Origin: Brevibacterium zhoupengii
GTDB taxonomy: Bacteria; Actinomycetota; Actinomycetes; Actinomycetales; Brevibacteriaceae
Length of the DNA stretch: 64,000 nt
Direction of reading: 5' to 3'
Assembly (NCBI RefSeq): GCF_021117425.1
Contig: NZ_CP088298.1
Coordinates: forward strand, 2,170,001-2,234,000
Part shown: positions 27,911-34,255 of the stretch, piece after piece
How the letters are laid out: every line of letters begins with the position of its first letter
Position numbering within the stretch: the first letter of the stretch is position 1
Notes under the pieces: generated by a model
Database searches by the model: none
The model's input: only the letters and a program-made list of their open reading frames with translations
What the model was told of the DNA's origin: nothing
Program-made: the position numbers and the translations under genes

Positions 27911-28148
27911 TGTGGACGATCGAAACAACACTGGTGTAACACTGGATATAGGGGTAGAGTCGACCTCGAACGCAACATCTAGCGTTCAATCCCACACATG
28001 CGGCCCGTGCATTCGTCTTGCCGAAAATGGCAGATTGACGCGACACGCCGAACAACTGTGGATGAAGTATTTGTTTTACTCAATATTCCGCGTAAATCCA
28101 ATGAAGCTGCCTGTGGATGATCGAAACAACAACGGCTCAGCACCGGAT
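27911..28148 (+). repeat. Imperfect direct repeat in the origin-like region
   Basis: Two copies of about 37 bases, 27911-27947 and 28112-28148, both starting TGTGGAYGATCGAAACAACA and ending near CACYGGAT. Each contains one DnaA-box-like sequence. They may be iterons. Confidence 0.65.
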
Positions 28149-28254
28149 TACGTGAAACAATTGACCCTATGAGCACGACTACTGTTGCTCATTCCCACAC
28201 ATCCTTGTCCGGGCATTCCTGTGCCCACTAAGACGAGCCACCCAAAGTTAGGAA

Positions 28255-28283
28255 TTGACGCATGAAGTAAAATAGTGTACAGC
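28255..28283 (+). promoter_or_regulatory. Promoter upstream of the excisionase-like gene
   Basis: TTGACG (28255-28260) with a 17-base spacer to TACAGC (28278-28283), preceded by TAGTG. The same TAGTGTA string forms the -10 region before the capsid gene, so both may respond to the same factor. Confidence 0.5.
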
Positions 28284-28301
28284 GCGCAAGCACGCGCCGA
28301 T

Positions 28302-28338
28302 AGCCCCGCTGACGTTTGGTCACAGAAGCGGGGCTTTT
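28302..28338 (+). terminator. Terminator/attenuator between promoter and excisionase-like gene
   Basis: AGCCCCGCT (28302-28310) pairs with AGCGGGGCT (28327-28335), followed by TTT. It lies only about 20-50 bases downstream of the promoter and 41 bases before the gene, so it would end transcripts early unless read through. Confidence 0.75.
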
Positions 28339-28378
28339 CATATTCAGCTTTTTCGGATCAACAAGATAGGCCACTACC

Positions 28379-28597
28379 TTGAAGAACACTCGCAACGCTA
28401 CACCCTCCACGATCCCAAATCAAACTATCGCCAGCAGCGCGAACGCAACGGGTTTGTCTGAGGCCACGATCCGCCGACACATCGCCAACGGCGAATTACG
28501 CGCCTACCGCATCGGCAGAGCCATTCGCATCGCGGACAGTGACCTCATGGCACTGTATACGCCCGTCACGCCGATGTACGGGGTGCGCAATGACTGA
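28379..28597 (+). CDS. Excisionase-like helix-turn-helix protein
   Basis: A 72-residue DNA-binding protein. The segment IASSANATGLSEATIRRHIANGELRAYRIGRAIRIADSDLMAL is the winged HTH typical of excisionase/MerR-like proteins, with the basic wing after ATIRRHI. It probably directs excision or activates early genes. The start is TTG 28379 with a weak ribosome site (GATAGG), the least certain part. It overlaps the next gene by eight bases. Confidence 0.75.
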   Translation: MKNTRNATPSTIPNQTIASSANATGLSEATIRRHIANGELRAYRIGRAIRIADSDLMALYTPVTPMYGVRND

Positions 28598-28796
28598 GCG
28601 GCAGATGAAGCTACAGAAGCTCCGCAAGCAGGCGGACATGTACGCGTCACGACTCGAACGGAACCGGCAACAGGCCATGTCTGAGCACCCGGCAGGCAAG
28701 GGCGCGAAGCCGAACGGCGACCGAGTGGTTACGGACCCAACTGGGAAGCGCGCTTGCTACAACATCATGAAGAACGGGGCCGGTGATGGTGAATGA
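28590..28796 (+). CDS. Small basic protein of unknown function
   Basis: A 68-residue Lys/Arg-rich protein (MTERQMKLQKLRKQADMYASRLERNRQQAM) with an N-terminal amphipathic helix likely to form a coiled coil. I do not recognise it. It starts inside the end of the HTH gene and overlaps the next gene, so the three are read as one unit. Confidence 0.6.
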   Translation: MTERQMKLQKLRKQADMYASRLERNRQQAMSEHPAGKGAKPNGDRVVTDPTGKRACYNIMKNGAGDGE

Positions 28797-29037
28797 CAAA
28801 TGCGACCACGCCGAACAGTGGTTGGGCGTTTACCATTCCGCAGTCCAGTCCGGTTACGACAAGGGCTATGCGGAGGGGTTCGCAGCGGCCCAGTTGAGCA
28901 ATGACCAGTTCGCCGAACTTGTGTCCTGGAAGATCACAGACCGGGCAGAGCAGCGCACAGCTAACGCTGACTTCTCAAAGATGGTCATTCAAATGGTGAA
29001 GACCGGCGAGGAACGCGCCAAACGCGGCATTCGGTAA
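28786..29037 (+). CDS. Small acidic/helical protein of unknown function
   Basis: An 83-residue protein (starting MVNDKCDHAEQWLGVYHSA) with a helical body rich in Ala, Glu and Lys. The start could be GTG 28783, ATG 28786 or GTG 28789. No domain is recognised. A weak hairpin followed by six T lies at about 29048-29071, before the ATPase gene. Confidence 0.6.
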   Translation: MVNDKCDHAEQWLGVYHSAVQSGYDKGYAEGFAAAQLSNDQFAELVSWKITDRAEQRTANADFSKMVIQMVKTGEERAKRGIR

Positions 29038-29110
29038 CACCACTTTTCAGAGCAAGCTCGCTCACATTTTTTAGGCCCACGGGCCACGCTTACCAAGATT
29101 AGGAGTCCAC

Positions 29111-30526
29111 GTGGACGACGTTTTCAACTACACCCCCGCCGAACGTGCGGAATGGGACCCGACCGCACGAAAGTCGGGACGCTACGGGAAAGCAATCCCA
29201 TCAAGCGCAATCCCGAAGAAACGCCAAAGATGGCTCATTCCCGATATGATCCCGCTGAGCACACTGACAGTGTTTGGTGGAGATGGCAGCACCGGCAAGT
29301 CAACAATGATGGTTGACGTTGCAGCGAGGCTTTCCCGCGGGGAACTCGACGGAGACATTCGTAACCCCGCCGCGACACTCATTCTCTCAGTAGAAGACTC
29401 ATGGGCCGAACAGATGGGGCCAAGACTCGCCGCAGCCGGGGCAAACGAAGACCTGGTGTACAAGTACATCGTTGAGTCCTACTCCGCCGATAGCAATACC
29501 ACGGCTGAGACCGTCGCAGTGCTCCCACTCGACCTCAGTGAAATCGAAACCGCAGTGCGAGAGACCGGCGCGAAGCTGGTTGTGTTCGACCCTGCACTGA
29601 GTTTCTTGGAAGGTGACCCGAACAGCGCAAAGGACGTTCGACGCGCATTCGATCCTGTGGCGACCATGGCGCAGAATCTGGGCATCTCTGTCCTACTCAT
29701 TGCCCACTTCAACAAGGGTGGAAGCAGTGTAGGCGCGAAGCTCTCAGGCTCACACGCATGGCGAGACCTCACACGCTCATATTGGGGATTCGCTAAAGAC
29801 CCCGAGACCGAGAAGCGTGTCTTCTCGTCCGACAAGGGCAACTACTCGAAAGACGATGCTCTCAGCTACGAATTCGAGATTGTCAGTCGAGGGGTCACCT
29901 TGGGGGACGGGACCGTGCAGGAGCGCGGCGCGGTAGCCAACATTCAGCGAACTGACCTTAACGTTAGCGAGCTGATTAGCCAGGATATTGATGATGGTGA
30001 GAAGTCAGAGAAAGCGGAATGCGCAGAATTTCTTCTCGAATACCTTAGTCGTGTGGAGTCGATGGACGCGAAACGGGAAGATATCTTCGCAGCCGCTAAA
30101 AGCGAGGGGTACAGCGACTCTACGATTAAACGGGCAAGGGGATTCGCTGGAATTTGGCATTCCCGCACGAACGAAGCCAGACCAAAGACTGTGTGGCACC
30201 ACCCAAGCACGAAATCCAGTCAGACCACCACCCCCGTACATGAGCCAACTGACCTAACTGACCTAACTGCGAATTCTAGGGGATCAGGTGAGCCAACTGG
30301 TGAACCAACTGAACCCAAAGCACAGTCAGTCAGATCTTCAGTCAGCTCACCTGAACCCGCGTATTTACTGAGTCAGACCAGTCAGCTCAGTCAGACCAAG
30401 GTAGGGCCAACTGAGCCAACAGCTGAGCCAACTGACGGCACATGCAGCGAATGCGGATACTCAACCACCCCGGCATGGGGCAAACAGAACTGCACCTGCA
30501 CCGGAGAGGAACTTTTCAGTGCGTAA
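29111..30526 (+). CDS. AAA ATPase of the RepA/replicative helicase type (AAA_25)
   Basis: A 471-residue RecA-fold ATPase starting at GTG 29111 after AGGAG. Walker A is GGDGSTGKST at residues 56-65, Walker B is in AKLVVFDPALSFLEGDPN near 157, and a sensor-like segment reads SVLLIAHFNKGG. These features fit RepA-like hexameric helicases used by plasmids and satellites to start replication. The last 130 residues are low-complexity (HEPTDLTDLT, GEPTGEPTEP, SQTSQLSQT) and end with a probable zinc ribbon, CSECGYSTTPAWGKQNCTC. No primase domain is visible. Confidence 0.82.
   Translation: MDDVFNYTPAERAEWDPTARKSGRYGKAIPSSAIPKKRQRWLIPDMIPLSTLTVFGGDGSTGKSTMMVDVAARLSRGELDGDIRNPAATLILSVEDSWAEQMGPRLAAAGANEDLVYKYIVESYSADSNTTAETVAVLPLDLSEIETAVRETGAKLVVFDPALSFLEGDPNSAKDVRRAFDPVATMAQNLGISVLLIAHFNKGGSSVGAKLSGSHAWRDLTRSYWGFAKDPETEKRVFSSDKGNYSKDDALSYEFEIVSRGVTLGDGTVQERGAVANIQRTDLNVSELISQDIDDGEKSEKAECAEFLLEYLSRVESMDAKREDIFAAAKSEGYSDSTIKRARGFAGIWHSRTNEARPKTVWHHPSTKSSQTTTPVHEPTDLTDLTANSRGSGEPTGEPTEPKAQSVRSSVSSPEPAYLLSQTSQLSQTKVGPTEPTAEPTDGTCSECGYSTTPAWGKQNCTCTGEELFSA
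30225..30440 (+). repeat. Short DNA repeats inside the ATPase gene tail
   Basis: The 3' part of the ATPase gene is packed with repeats of GCCAACTGA/CTAACTGA and CAGTCAG. They encode the low-complexity tail. The density is unusual for coding sequence and could reflect iteron-like protein-binding sites. Confidence 0.5.
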
Positions 30527-30722
30527 CCACTTCGTTGAGAAACCAGAACTCAGAGCAAAAAACGATCACGTCATGAACCAGAACAGGGCGCAACCCGCAT
30601 TGCTGGCAGACGGGGACAACGGGGTAATGATCCGCGTAGATAGTCGAATCCACGTAATGACCATGCGCCAAGCCGAACGATTCGCAAACGCAATTCTCAA
30701 CGCAATGGAGGACACCAAATGA
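30519..30722 (+). CDS. Small protein, beta-hairpin plus helix type
   Basis: A 67-residue protein starting at GTG 30519, seven bases after a strong GAGAGGAA ribosome site, inside the end of the ATPase gene. Its second half, GVMIRVDSRIHVMTMRQAERFANAILNAMED, predicts two strands and one helix, and resembles the products at 31448 and 31818. The function is unknown. It overlaps the next gene by four bases. Confidence 0.65.
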   Translation: MRNHFVEKPELRAKNDHVMNQNRAQPALLADGDNGVMIRVDSRIHVMTMRQAERFANAILNAMEDTK

Positions 30723-30946
30723 GCACGTTTCATTCTTATCTGGCAGACCAGCGTAAACGTGATGACTGGGTGGGCGTAATTGCTAGGGAATATCTAGTTG
30801 TCGTTGAAAGCGGCCTTCGACCTCCTGCCGTTAGTTCCGCTGAGCTGTGGCCGATCCTGGGGCGCGATCTTCTGTTTAGGGACTTCACCGTAGATCACGC
30901 CAAGGCTATTGACCGGGTGAGAGAAGAGTGGAAAGCAACTCTATAA
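30719..30946 (+). CDS. Small hypothetical protein (possible YozE/SAM-like fold)
   Basis: A 75-residue protein after GGAGGACACCAA. The N-terminus FHSYLADQRKRDDWVGVIAREYL resembles the start of YozE-like SAM-fold proteins, a tentative match. It ends just before a terminator hairpin. Confidence 0.6.
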   Translation: MSTFHSYLADQRKRDDWVGVIAREYLVVVESGLRPPAVSSAELWPILGRDLLFRDFTVDHAKAIDRVREEWKATL

Positions 30947-30971
30947 CCCACCAGTGTCAAATGGCACACCT

Positions 30972-31003
30972 GACCGGCCCTGGCTTTACCGCTGGGGCCG
31001 GTC
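30972..31003 (+). terminator. Hairpin between the ATPase block and whiB
   Basis: GACCGGCCC (30972-30980) pairs perfectly with GGGCCGGTC (30995-31003), 14-base loop, followed by CTCATTC. It splits the early block from the whiB block. Confidence 0.65.
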
Positions 31004-31020
31004 CTCATTCAAAGGAGAAC

Positions 31021-31317
31021 ATGAGCGAGTACATCAAGGGCACGTCACGCCCACACGAACCACCCGACGATCCCGGTATTTCGTTAGCAGGGTTCGGGGT
31101 GCCTAAGGAATCGATGCAGGCGTGGTTAGTCCTTCAAGGTCACTTTGTCGGCCAGCAAACACCATGCCGGGACCGCAGTGAATGGACTAGCCGCAGCAAA
31201 GCCGACAAAGCCACAGCCATTCGACTCTGTGGCGACTGCCCAGCCAAAGCCGCCTGCCATGAGTACGCCGAAACAGCCGGTGAACGCGGAGCCGTGTGGG
31301 GAGGGGTTGCAAGATGA
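31021..31317 (+). CDS. WhiB-family iron-sulfur regulator
   Basis: A 98-residue WhiB-like protein. The four cluster-binding cysteines are at residues 49, 70, 73 and 79 (C-x20-C-x2-C-x5-C) and the turn GAVWGG at 90-95 is intact. WhiB proteins bind 4Fe-4S clusters and work with sigma factors; actinophages such as TM4 also encode them. Start ATG 31021 follows AAAGGAG. It heads a run of small genes leading to the capsid gene, which suggests it controls the late block or modifies the host. It overlaps the next gene by four bases. Confidence 0.92.
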   Translation: MSEYIKGTSRPHEPPDDPGISLAGFGVPKESMQAWLVLQGHFVGQQTPCRDRSEWTSRSKADKATAIRLCGDCPAKAACHEYAETAGERGAVWGGVAR

Positions 31318-31463
31318 AACCCCCATGGATGCGCCCAGAGAACCCAAAAAAGCCCAAATACCGAATGTACGCCGATAACACTGGCGAACTTGCCGCATAC
31401 AACATTGACCGCGCCAACACCAAAGGCGACGGAACACGATTACAAGAATGGGAAACAAGGTGA
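31314..31463 (+). CDS. 49-residue small protein
   Basis: A short basic, Pro-rich protein (MKPPWMRPENPKKPKYRMYADN) whose ATG overlaps the whiB stop (ATGA) and whose end overlaps the next gene. Coupling is the main reason to call it real. The function is unknown. Confidence 0.5.
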   Translation: MKPPWMRPENPKKPKYRMYADNTGELAAYNIDRANTKGDGTRLQEWETR

Positions 31464-31627
31464 GCGGGCAACCACAACTACACGTCAAACTCAACACCCA
31501 CAAAGACGGAACCAGATTCGTTGCCATATCCCGTGGCAGCTACGCATGGATGAAAATCAAACCCGATGAGGTCACGAAACTAATCAACGACCTCGCGGAC
31601 CTCACAGAAAACGGAGTGACAAAATGA
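31448..31627 (+). CDS. 59-residue small protein, beta-hairpin plus helix type
   Basis: The product QLHVKLNTHKDGTRFVAISRGSYAWMKIKPDEVTKLINDLADLTE predicts strands followed by one helix. It resembles the products at 30519 and 31818 in layout. The start could be ATG 31448 or GTG 31460; the latter gives a shorter overlap. Its stop overlaps the next ATG. Confidence 0.5.
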   Translation: MGNKVSGQPQLHVKLNTHKDGTRFVAISRGSYAWMKIKPDEVTKLINDLADLTENGVTK

Positions 31628-31821
31628 AACCAATTAACCCTGACCGATCGTTCCGACTCGCATACGGTGTAGGAATCAAAGCCGACCCTGAGACGCTAAC
31701 AAAAGATGAATGCATTGACGAACTCTATGATCTAGCGAACTTCTGTTCACGTATCCTCACCGAAAAAATTGCTATCGACAGGATTGTGCGTGAAGCCATG
31801 GCGGAAGGACTGAACAAATGA
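31624..31821 (+). CDS. 65-residue small protein
   Basis: A helical, acidic protein (ETLTKDECIDELYDLANFCSRILTEKIAIDRIVREAMAEGL). It is coupled by ATGA overlaps on both sides. No known domain. Confidence 0.55.
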   Translation: MKPINPDRSFRLAYGVGIKADPETLTKDECIDELYDLANFCSRILTEKIAIDRIVREAMAEGLNK

Positions 31822-32024
31822 GTGTCGGATTCAGAGAACACGAAGGCTGGGAAAAGCGCAACCGGCAGATCGCCCGAGACGCAATGGTAGGCCGCGCCTA
31901 CTTCTCCAATGGTGGGCTTGGTGTGGTCGTAAAGATCGCAGGAATGCCCATTGTTCTACGCCGTGACGAAGCATTGAATCTTTGTAATCGTATTGCCGAC
32001 GAAATCCCAGGATGCACAGAATGA
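31818..32024 (+). CDS. 68-residue small protein, beta-hairpin plus helix type
   Basis: Starts after GGAAGGACTGAACAA. The second half, GLGVVVKIAGMPIVLRRDEALNLCNRIADEIP, predicts two strands and a helix, as in the products at 30519 and 31448. Unknown function. It overlaps the next gene by four bases. Confidence 0.6.
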   Translation: MSVGFREHEGWEKRNRQIARDAMVGRAYFSNGGLGVVVKIAGMPIVLRRDEALNLCNRIADEIPGCTE

Positions 32025-32251
32025 ATAAGAAGCAATTGCTAGAACTCAACAACATTGCACATGGTGGCATGGTGACTTTCACCGAGGAACCCGAGTTTCT
32101 AGAAGACGTTAACGGTATGCCACTCGGTATTGACGTGTCAGAAACGCACACACAGAAACTCGATGGCATAACCGTCACCGCTGCCGAAGTGCGTGCAGCC
32201 GGTCTAACACCAGAAGACATTCCAAATCTCACAGTAATGGAACTCAAATGA
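32021..32251 (+). CDS. 76-residue small acidic protein
   Basis: Begins MNKKQLLELNNIAHGGMVTF and ends with TAAEVRAAGLTPEDIPNLTVMELK. I chose ATG 32021, which overlaps the previous stop and follows AGGATG, over the ATG at 32012. Unknown function. Confidence 0.6.
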   Translation: MNKKQLLELNNIAHGGMVTFTEEPEFLEDVNGMPLGIDVSETHTQKLDGITVTAAEVRAAGLTPEDIPNLTVMELK

Positions 32252-32547
32252 GCAAAGCAGACCTCTCCAAAGAATGCGCGAAATGGCGCACACGCTGCCG
32301 GGAACTCGAAGCACACCTAACCATAGCCCACCGGCAAATCGTGCAACACGCCATAACCACAACATCATCACTCGACCCACGCGCCGTAGACGATGCCGGA
32401 ATCAATATCAGTGAACTATTCCACGCAGGAACACTCGACCACGGGAAACTACGCGAACAACTCAAAACAGCACGAACACTAAAACCATGGCTATTCACCG
32501 ACGAGAAACCCACATTCACCGAAGCGTTCCAAATCGGGGAAAGCTAA
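32248..32547 (+). CDS. 99-residue coiled-coil protein, scaffold candidate
   Basis: An N-terminal charged helix (SKECAKWRTRCRELEAHLTIAHRQIV) with heptad character is followed by LDPRAVDDAGINISELFHAGTLDHGKLREQLKTARTLKPWLF. It is the last gene before the capsid gene. Short coiled-coil proteins with this tail pattern next to HK97-type capsid genes are often scaffolds, but that is inference. It is coupled to the previous gene by an ATGA overlap. Confidence 0.6.
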   Translation: MSKADLSKECAKWRTRCRELEAHLTIAHRQIVQHAITTTSSLDPRAVDDAGINISELFHAGTLDHGKLREQLKTARTLKPWLFTDEKPTFTEAFQIGES

Positions 32548-32565
32548 AGCCTTGCACCCGTAGTG

Positions 32566-32571
32566 TATAAT
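32566..32571 (+). promoter_or_regulatory. -10 box upstream of the capsid gene
   Basis: A perfect TATAAT, preceded by TAGTG, without a recognisable -35. The TAGTGTA string is shared with the promoter at 28278. Lack of a -35 suggests an activator, possibly the WhiB protein. Confidence 0.55.
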
Positions 32572-32632
32572 TAGATATAGGAAGCAAACCCCCGTGGGGC
32601 CTTCCAACCCTCATCGGCCAGCGGCCAACTCG

Positions 32633-32677
32633 AAAAGGTCAGTGACCGTCGTTTCACATCGGCGGCACTGACCTTTT
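32633..32677 (+). terminator. Terminator/attenuator between promoter and capsid gene
   Basis: AAAAGGTCAGTG (32633-32644) pairs perfectly with CACTGACCTTTT (32666-32677): a 12-bp stem ending in T4. It lies about 60-100 bases after the TATAAT box and 29 bases before the capsid ATG, so capsid expression would need read-through or a different structure. Confidence 0.8.
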
Positions 32678-32706
32678 CTCATGCCGCAAACCGTTAGGAG
32701 CCAAAC

Positions 32707-33552
32707 ATGGCAGGTTTCACAACCAATTCAGACAAAGCCTGGTCCCCAGATATTACGAGCTTCGCACCCGTCGAAGCCGTGAAGAATGCTCTCATCCTTG
32801 AGCACACCACGAACCTCGGAAGCATTGAGGGTGACGAACCAGCAGTGCGCGTCGCCTATGTTGACGATGCCAGTGCAACGTTCTTCGCCGAAGGTGCAAC
32901 CATCAGCGAATCCGATCCCGGCCTTGCTGAGGTCCTGGTGCACACAGGGAAGATCGCGCAGCTCATCCGCCTCTCACGCGAACAGTACGTCACCGGCAAC
33001 ACTGCCACCGAAATGTCGGCCAGTGTCTCCCGTGCCATCACACGCAAGGCAGATGAAGCGTTCCTCGCACAGGTAGCCCCCACCAGCCCAGCAGTCACCC
33101 CTCCCGCTGGTGTTCTCAACGTCACCGGCATTGAGGCCGGGGGTGAGGTCACAGGCTCCCTGGATGCCCTCATTGACCTGGTAGCCGCCCTGGAAGCCAA
33201 CGGTGGTGTACCCACCGGCATCATCATTGACCCTGTGGGCTGGGCTAACCTCATGAAGCTGAAGACCGCTACCGGGGCGAACACAGGACTGCTCGGTGCA
33301 GGCACCAACGACGCGCAGCGCATGCTACTCGACCTGCCTGTCACAGTGTCGGCTGCAATGAGCGCGAACACAGGACTCGTCATCGATAAGTCTGCAATCG
33401 TTTCAGCTCTCGGAACAGTGAACGTTGCAACATCAGATCAGATCTACTTCAACTCTGACTCGATTGGTGTGCGTGCAACATGGCGCATTGGTCACAACAT
33501 TGTGAAGCCTGATCGTATTGGTTCGTTCACCATTGACGATGGTGTCGCCTAA
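32707..33552 (+). CDS. HK97-fold major capsid protein
   Basis: A 281-residue phage capsid protein. The N-terminal arm is followed by the E-loop/spine segment (VAYVDDASATFFAEGATISESDPGLAEVLVHTGKIAQLIRLSREQYV, then SRAITRKADEAFLAQ) and the A-domain segment GVPTGIIIDPVGWANLMKLKTATGANTGLLG, all typical of the family. The length equals a mature HK97-like protein, without the N-terminal delta (scaffold) domain, and no protease gene is present. Start ATG 32707 follows TTAGGAG. No portal, terminase or tail gene is found anywhere in the element. Confidence 0.9.
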   Translation: MAGFTTNSDKAWSPDITSFAPVEAVKNALILEHTTNLGSIEGDEPAVRVAYVDDASATFFAEGATISESDPGLAEVLVHTGKIAQLIRLSREQYVTGNTATEMSASVSRAITRKADEAFLAQVAPTSPAVTPPAGVLNVTGIEAGGEVTGSLDALIDLVAALEANGGVPTGIIIDPVGWANLMKLKTATGANTGLLGAGTNDAQRMLLDLPVTVSAAMSANTGLVIDKSAIVSALGTVNVATSDQIYFNSDSIGVRATWRIGHNIVKPDRIGSFTIDDGVA

Positions 33553-33982
33553 CCCACTGAACCACTCCGAACGGAGTAGTTGAGTCACACTTGCCCCGCA
33601 TTCGAGTCAACACGACTTGAGTGCGGGGCATTTCCTCACTCAACACCTGGCCACACCCCGGTGCCGTGGTGGTGTCAGCGTCGCTCCTCCCGCCATTGCG
33701 CGCTCTCCCCGCATTTTTTTGAGATCGCCCACCCCTGGGGCGCAATCCCTTCCCCACCGTCACGCTAGCCATCCCCTCGACTAGGGCCTGCGTGTGGAGT
33801 GGTTGTTTTCCACAGGGTGCCCCTAGTTCTAGATGATACCCCTAGGGGGTATAGCAGAAACCACTTACGCCGTCGCCCGAGGCATTGACGGATTATTTAC
33901 ACACGGTGAAAGAATTATGTTACCAGTGTGGGGGTTCAGGTGTAGTGTTCGGTTTACCGATTTGCAAACGAAGGGGTTTGAC
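33553..33982. other. Gene-free region after the capsid; packaging-site candidate
   Basis: About 430 bases with no convincing gene. It holds the capsid terminator, a C-rich stretch with a run of seven T (33705-33725), CACCCCTGGGG (33731-33741) and the palindrome ATACCCCTAGGGGGTAT (33836-33852). A satellite without a terminase needs a cos or pac site recognised by the helper; this is the most likely place, by elimination only. Confidence 0.35.
33592..33633 (+). terminator. Terminator after the capsid gene
   Basis: TGCCCCGCA (33592-33600) pairs with TGCGGGGCA (33622-33630), extended inward by an imperfect GAGTC/ACTTGA pairing, followed by TTT. Confidence 0.8.
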
Positions 33983-34228
33983 ATGAACATTGTGGACGCT
34001 GACCGGGAGAAGTGGTGGAAGCAGCTACCCACGGAGACTCAGCAGGTTTTGTATGACGCTGCTGTTGAGGATCGCATGGATTCGGAGATTGCCGGGGTCA
34101 TTATCCATTCCCCGAACCTCGTGTCTGGTCCCGAGTTCTCGCAGTGGGAGGGTGGCCATGAAGGAGACTGGTCCTGGCCGGAGTCGATGCGCCAAATGAT
34201 CCTAGATGAGGGTGTATGTGCCCCGTAG
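33983..34228 (+). CDS. 81-residue acidic, Trp-rich protein
   Basis: Begins MNIVDADREKWWKQLPTETQQVLYDAA after GAAGGGG and ends with EFSQWEGGHEGDWSWPESMRQMILDEGV. It is the only gene between the capsid and the minus-strand operon, the position where satellites often carry cargo such as anti-phage or helper-interference genes. No domain is recognised, so that role is only a guess. Confidence 0.6.
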   Translation: MNIVDADREKWWKQLPTETQQVLYDAAVEDRMDSEIAGVIIHSPNLVSGPEFSQWEGGHEGDWSWPESMRQMILDEGVCAP

Positions 34229-34255
34229 ACGCTGTATCGTGCTGTAAACGGACCT

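Larger units (their letters stand above)
27670..28378. other. Gene-free region; candidate replication origin of the element
   Basis: About 700 bases without a convincing gene. Between 27744 and 28120 there are at least seven sequences close to the actinobacterial DnaA box TTGTCCACA (reverse TGTGGACAA): 27744, 27767, 27777, 27880, 27890, 27911, 28057 and 28112. An AT-rich stretch (28065-28100, with TATTTGTTTTACTCAATATT) lies between the last two. The element's own ATPase gene follows. This is the layout expected of an origin; no experimental support exists. Confidence 0.55.

Noticed and set aside
27744..28120. Chromosomal origin (oriC)
   Set aside because: DnaA-box-like sites are present, but the region lies inside the integrated element and no dnaA, dnaN or rpmH gene is nearby.
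27912..28172. An 86-codon open frame on the plus strand in the element
   Set aside because: It starts inside one DNA repeat and contains the second copy (DDRNN twice in the product), has no ribosome site and no domain. The origin-like reading explains the repeats better.
30225..30440. CRISPR array
   Set aside because: The repeats are 7-10 bases, irregularly spaced and in frame within the ATPase gene; no cas gene exists in the window.
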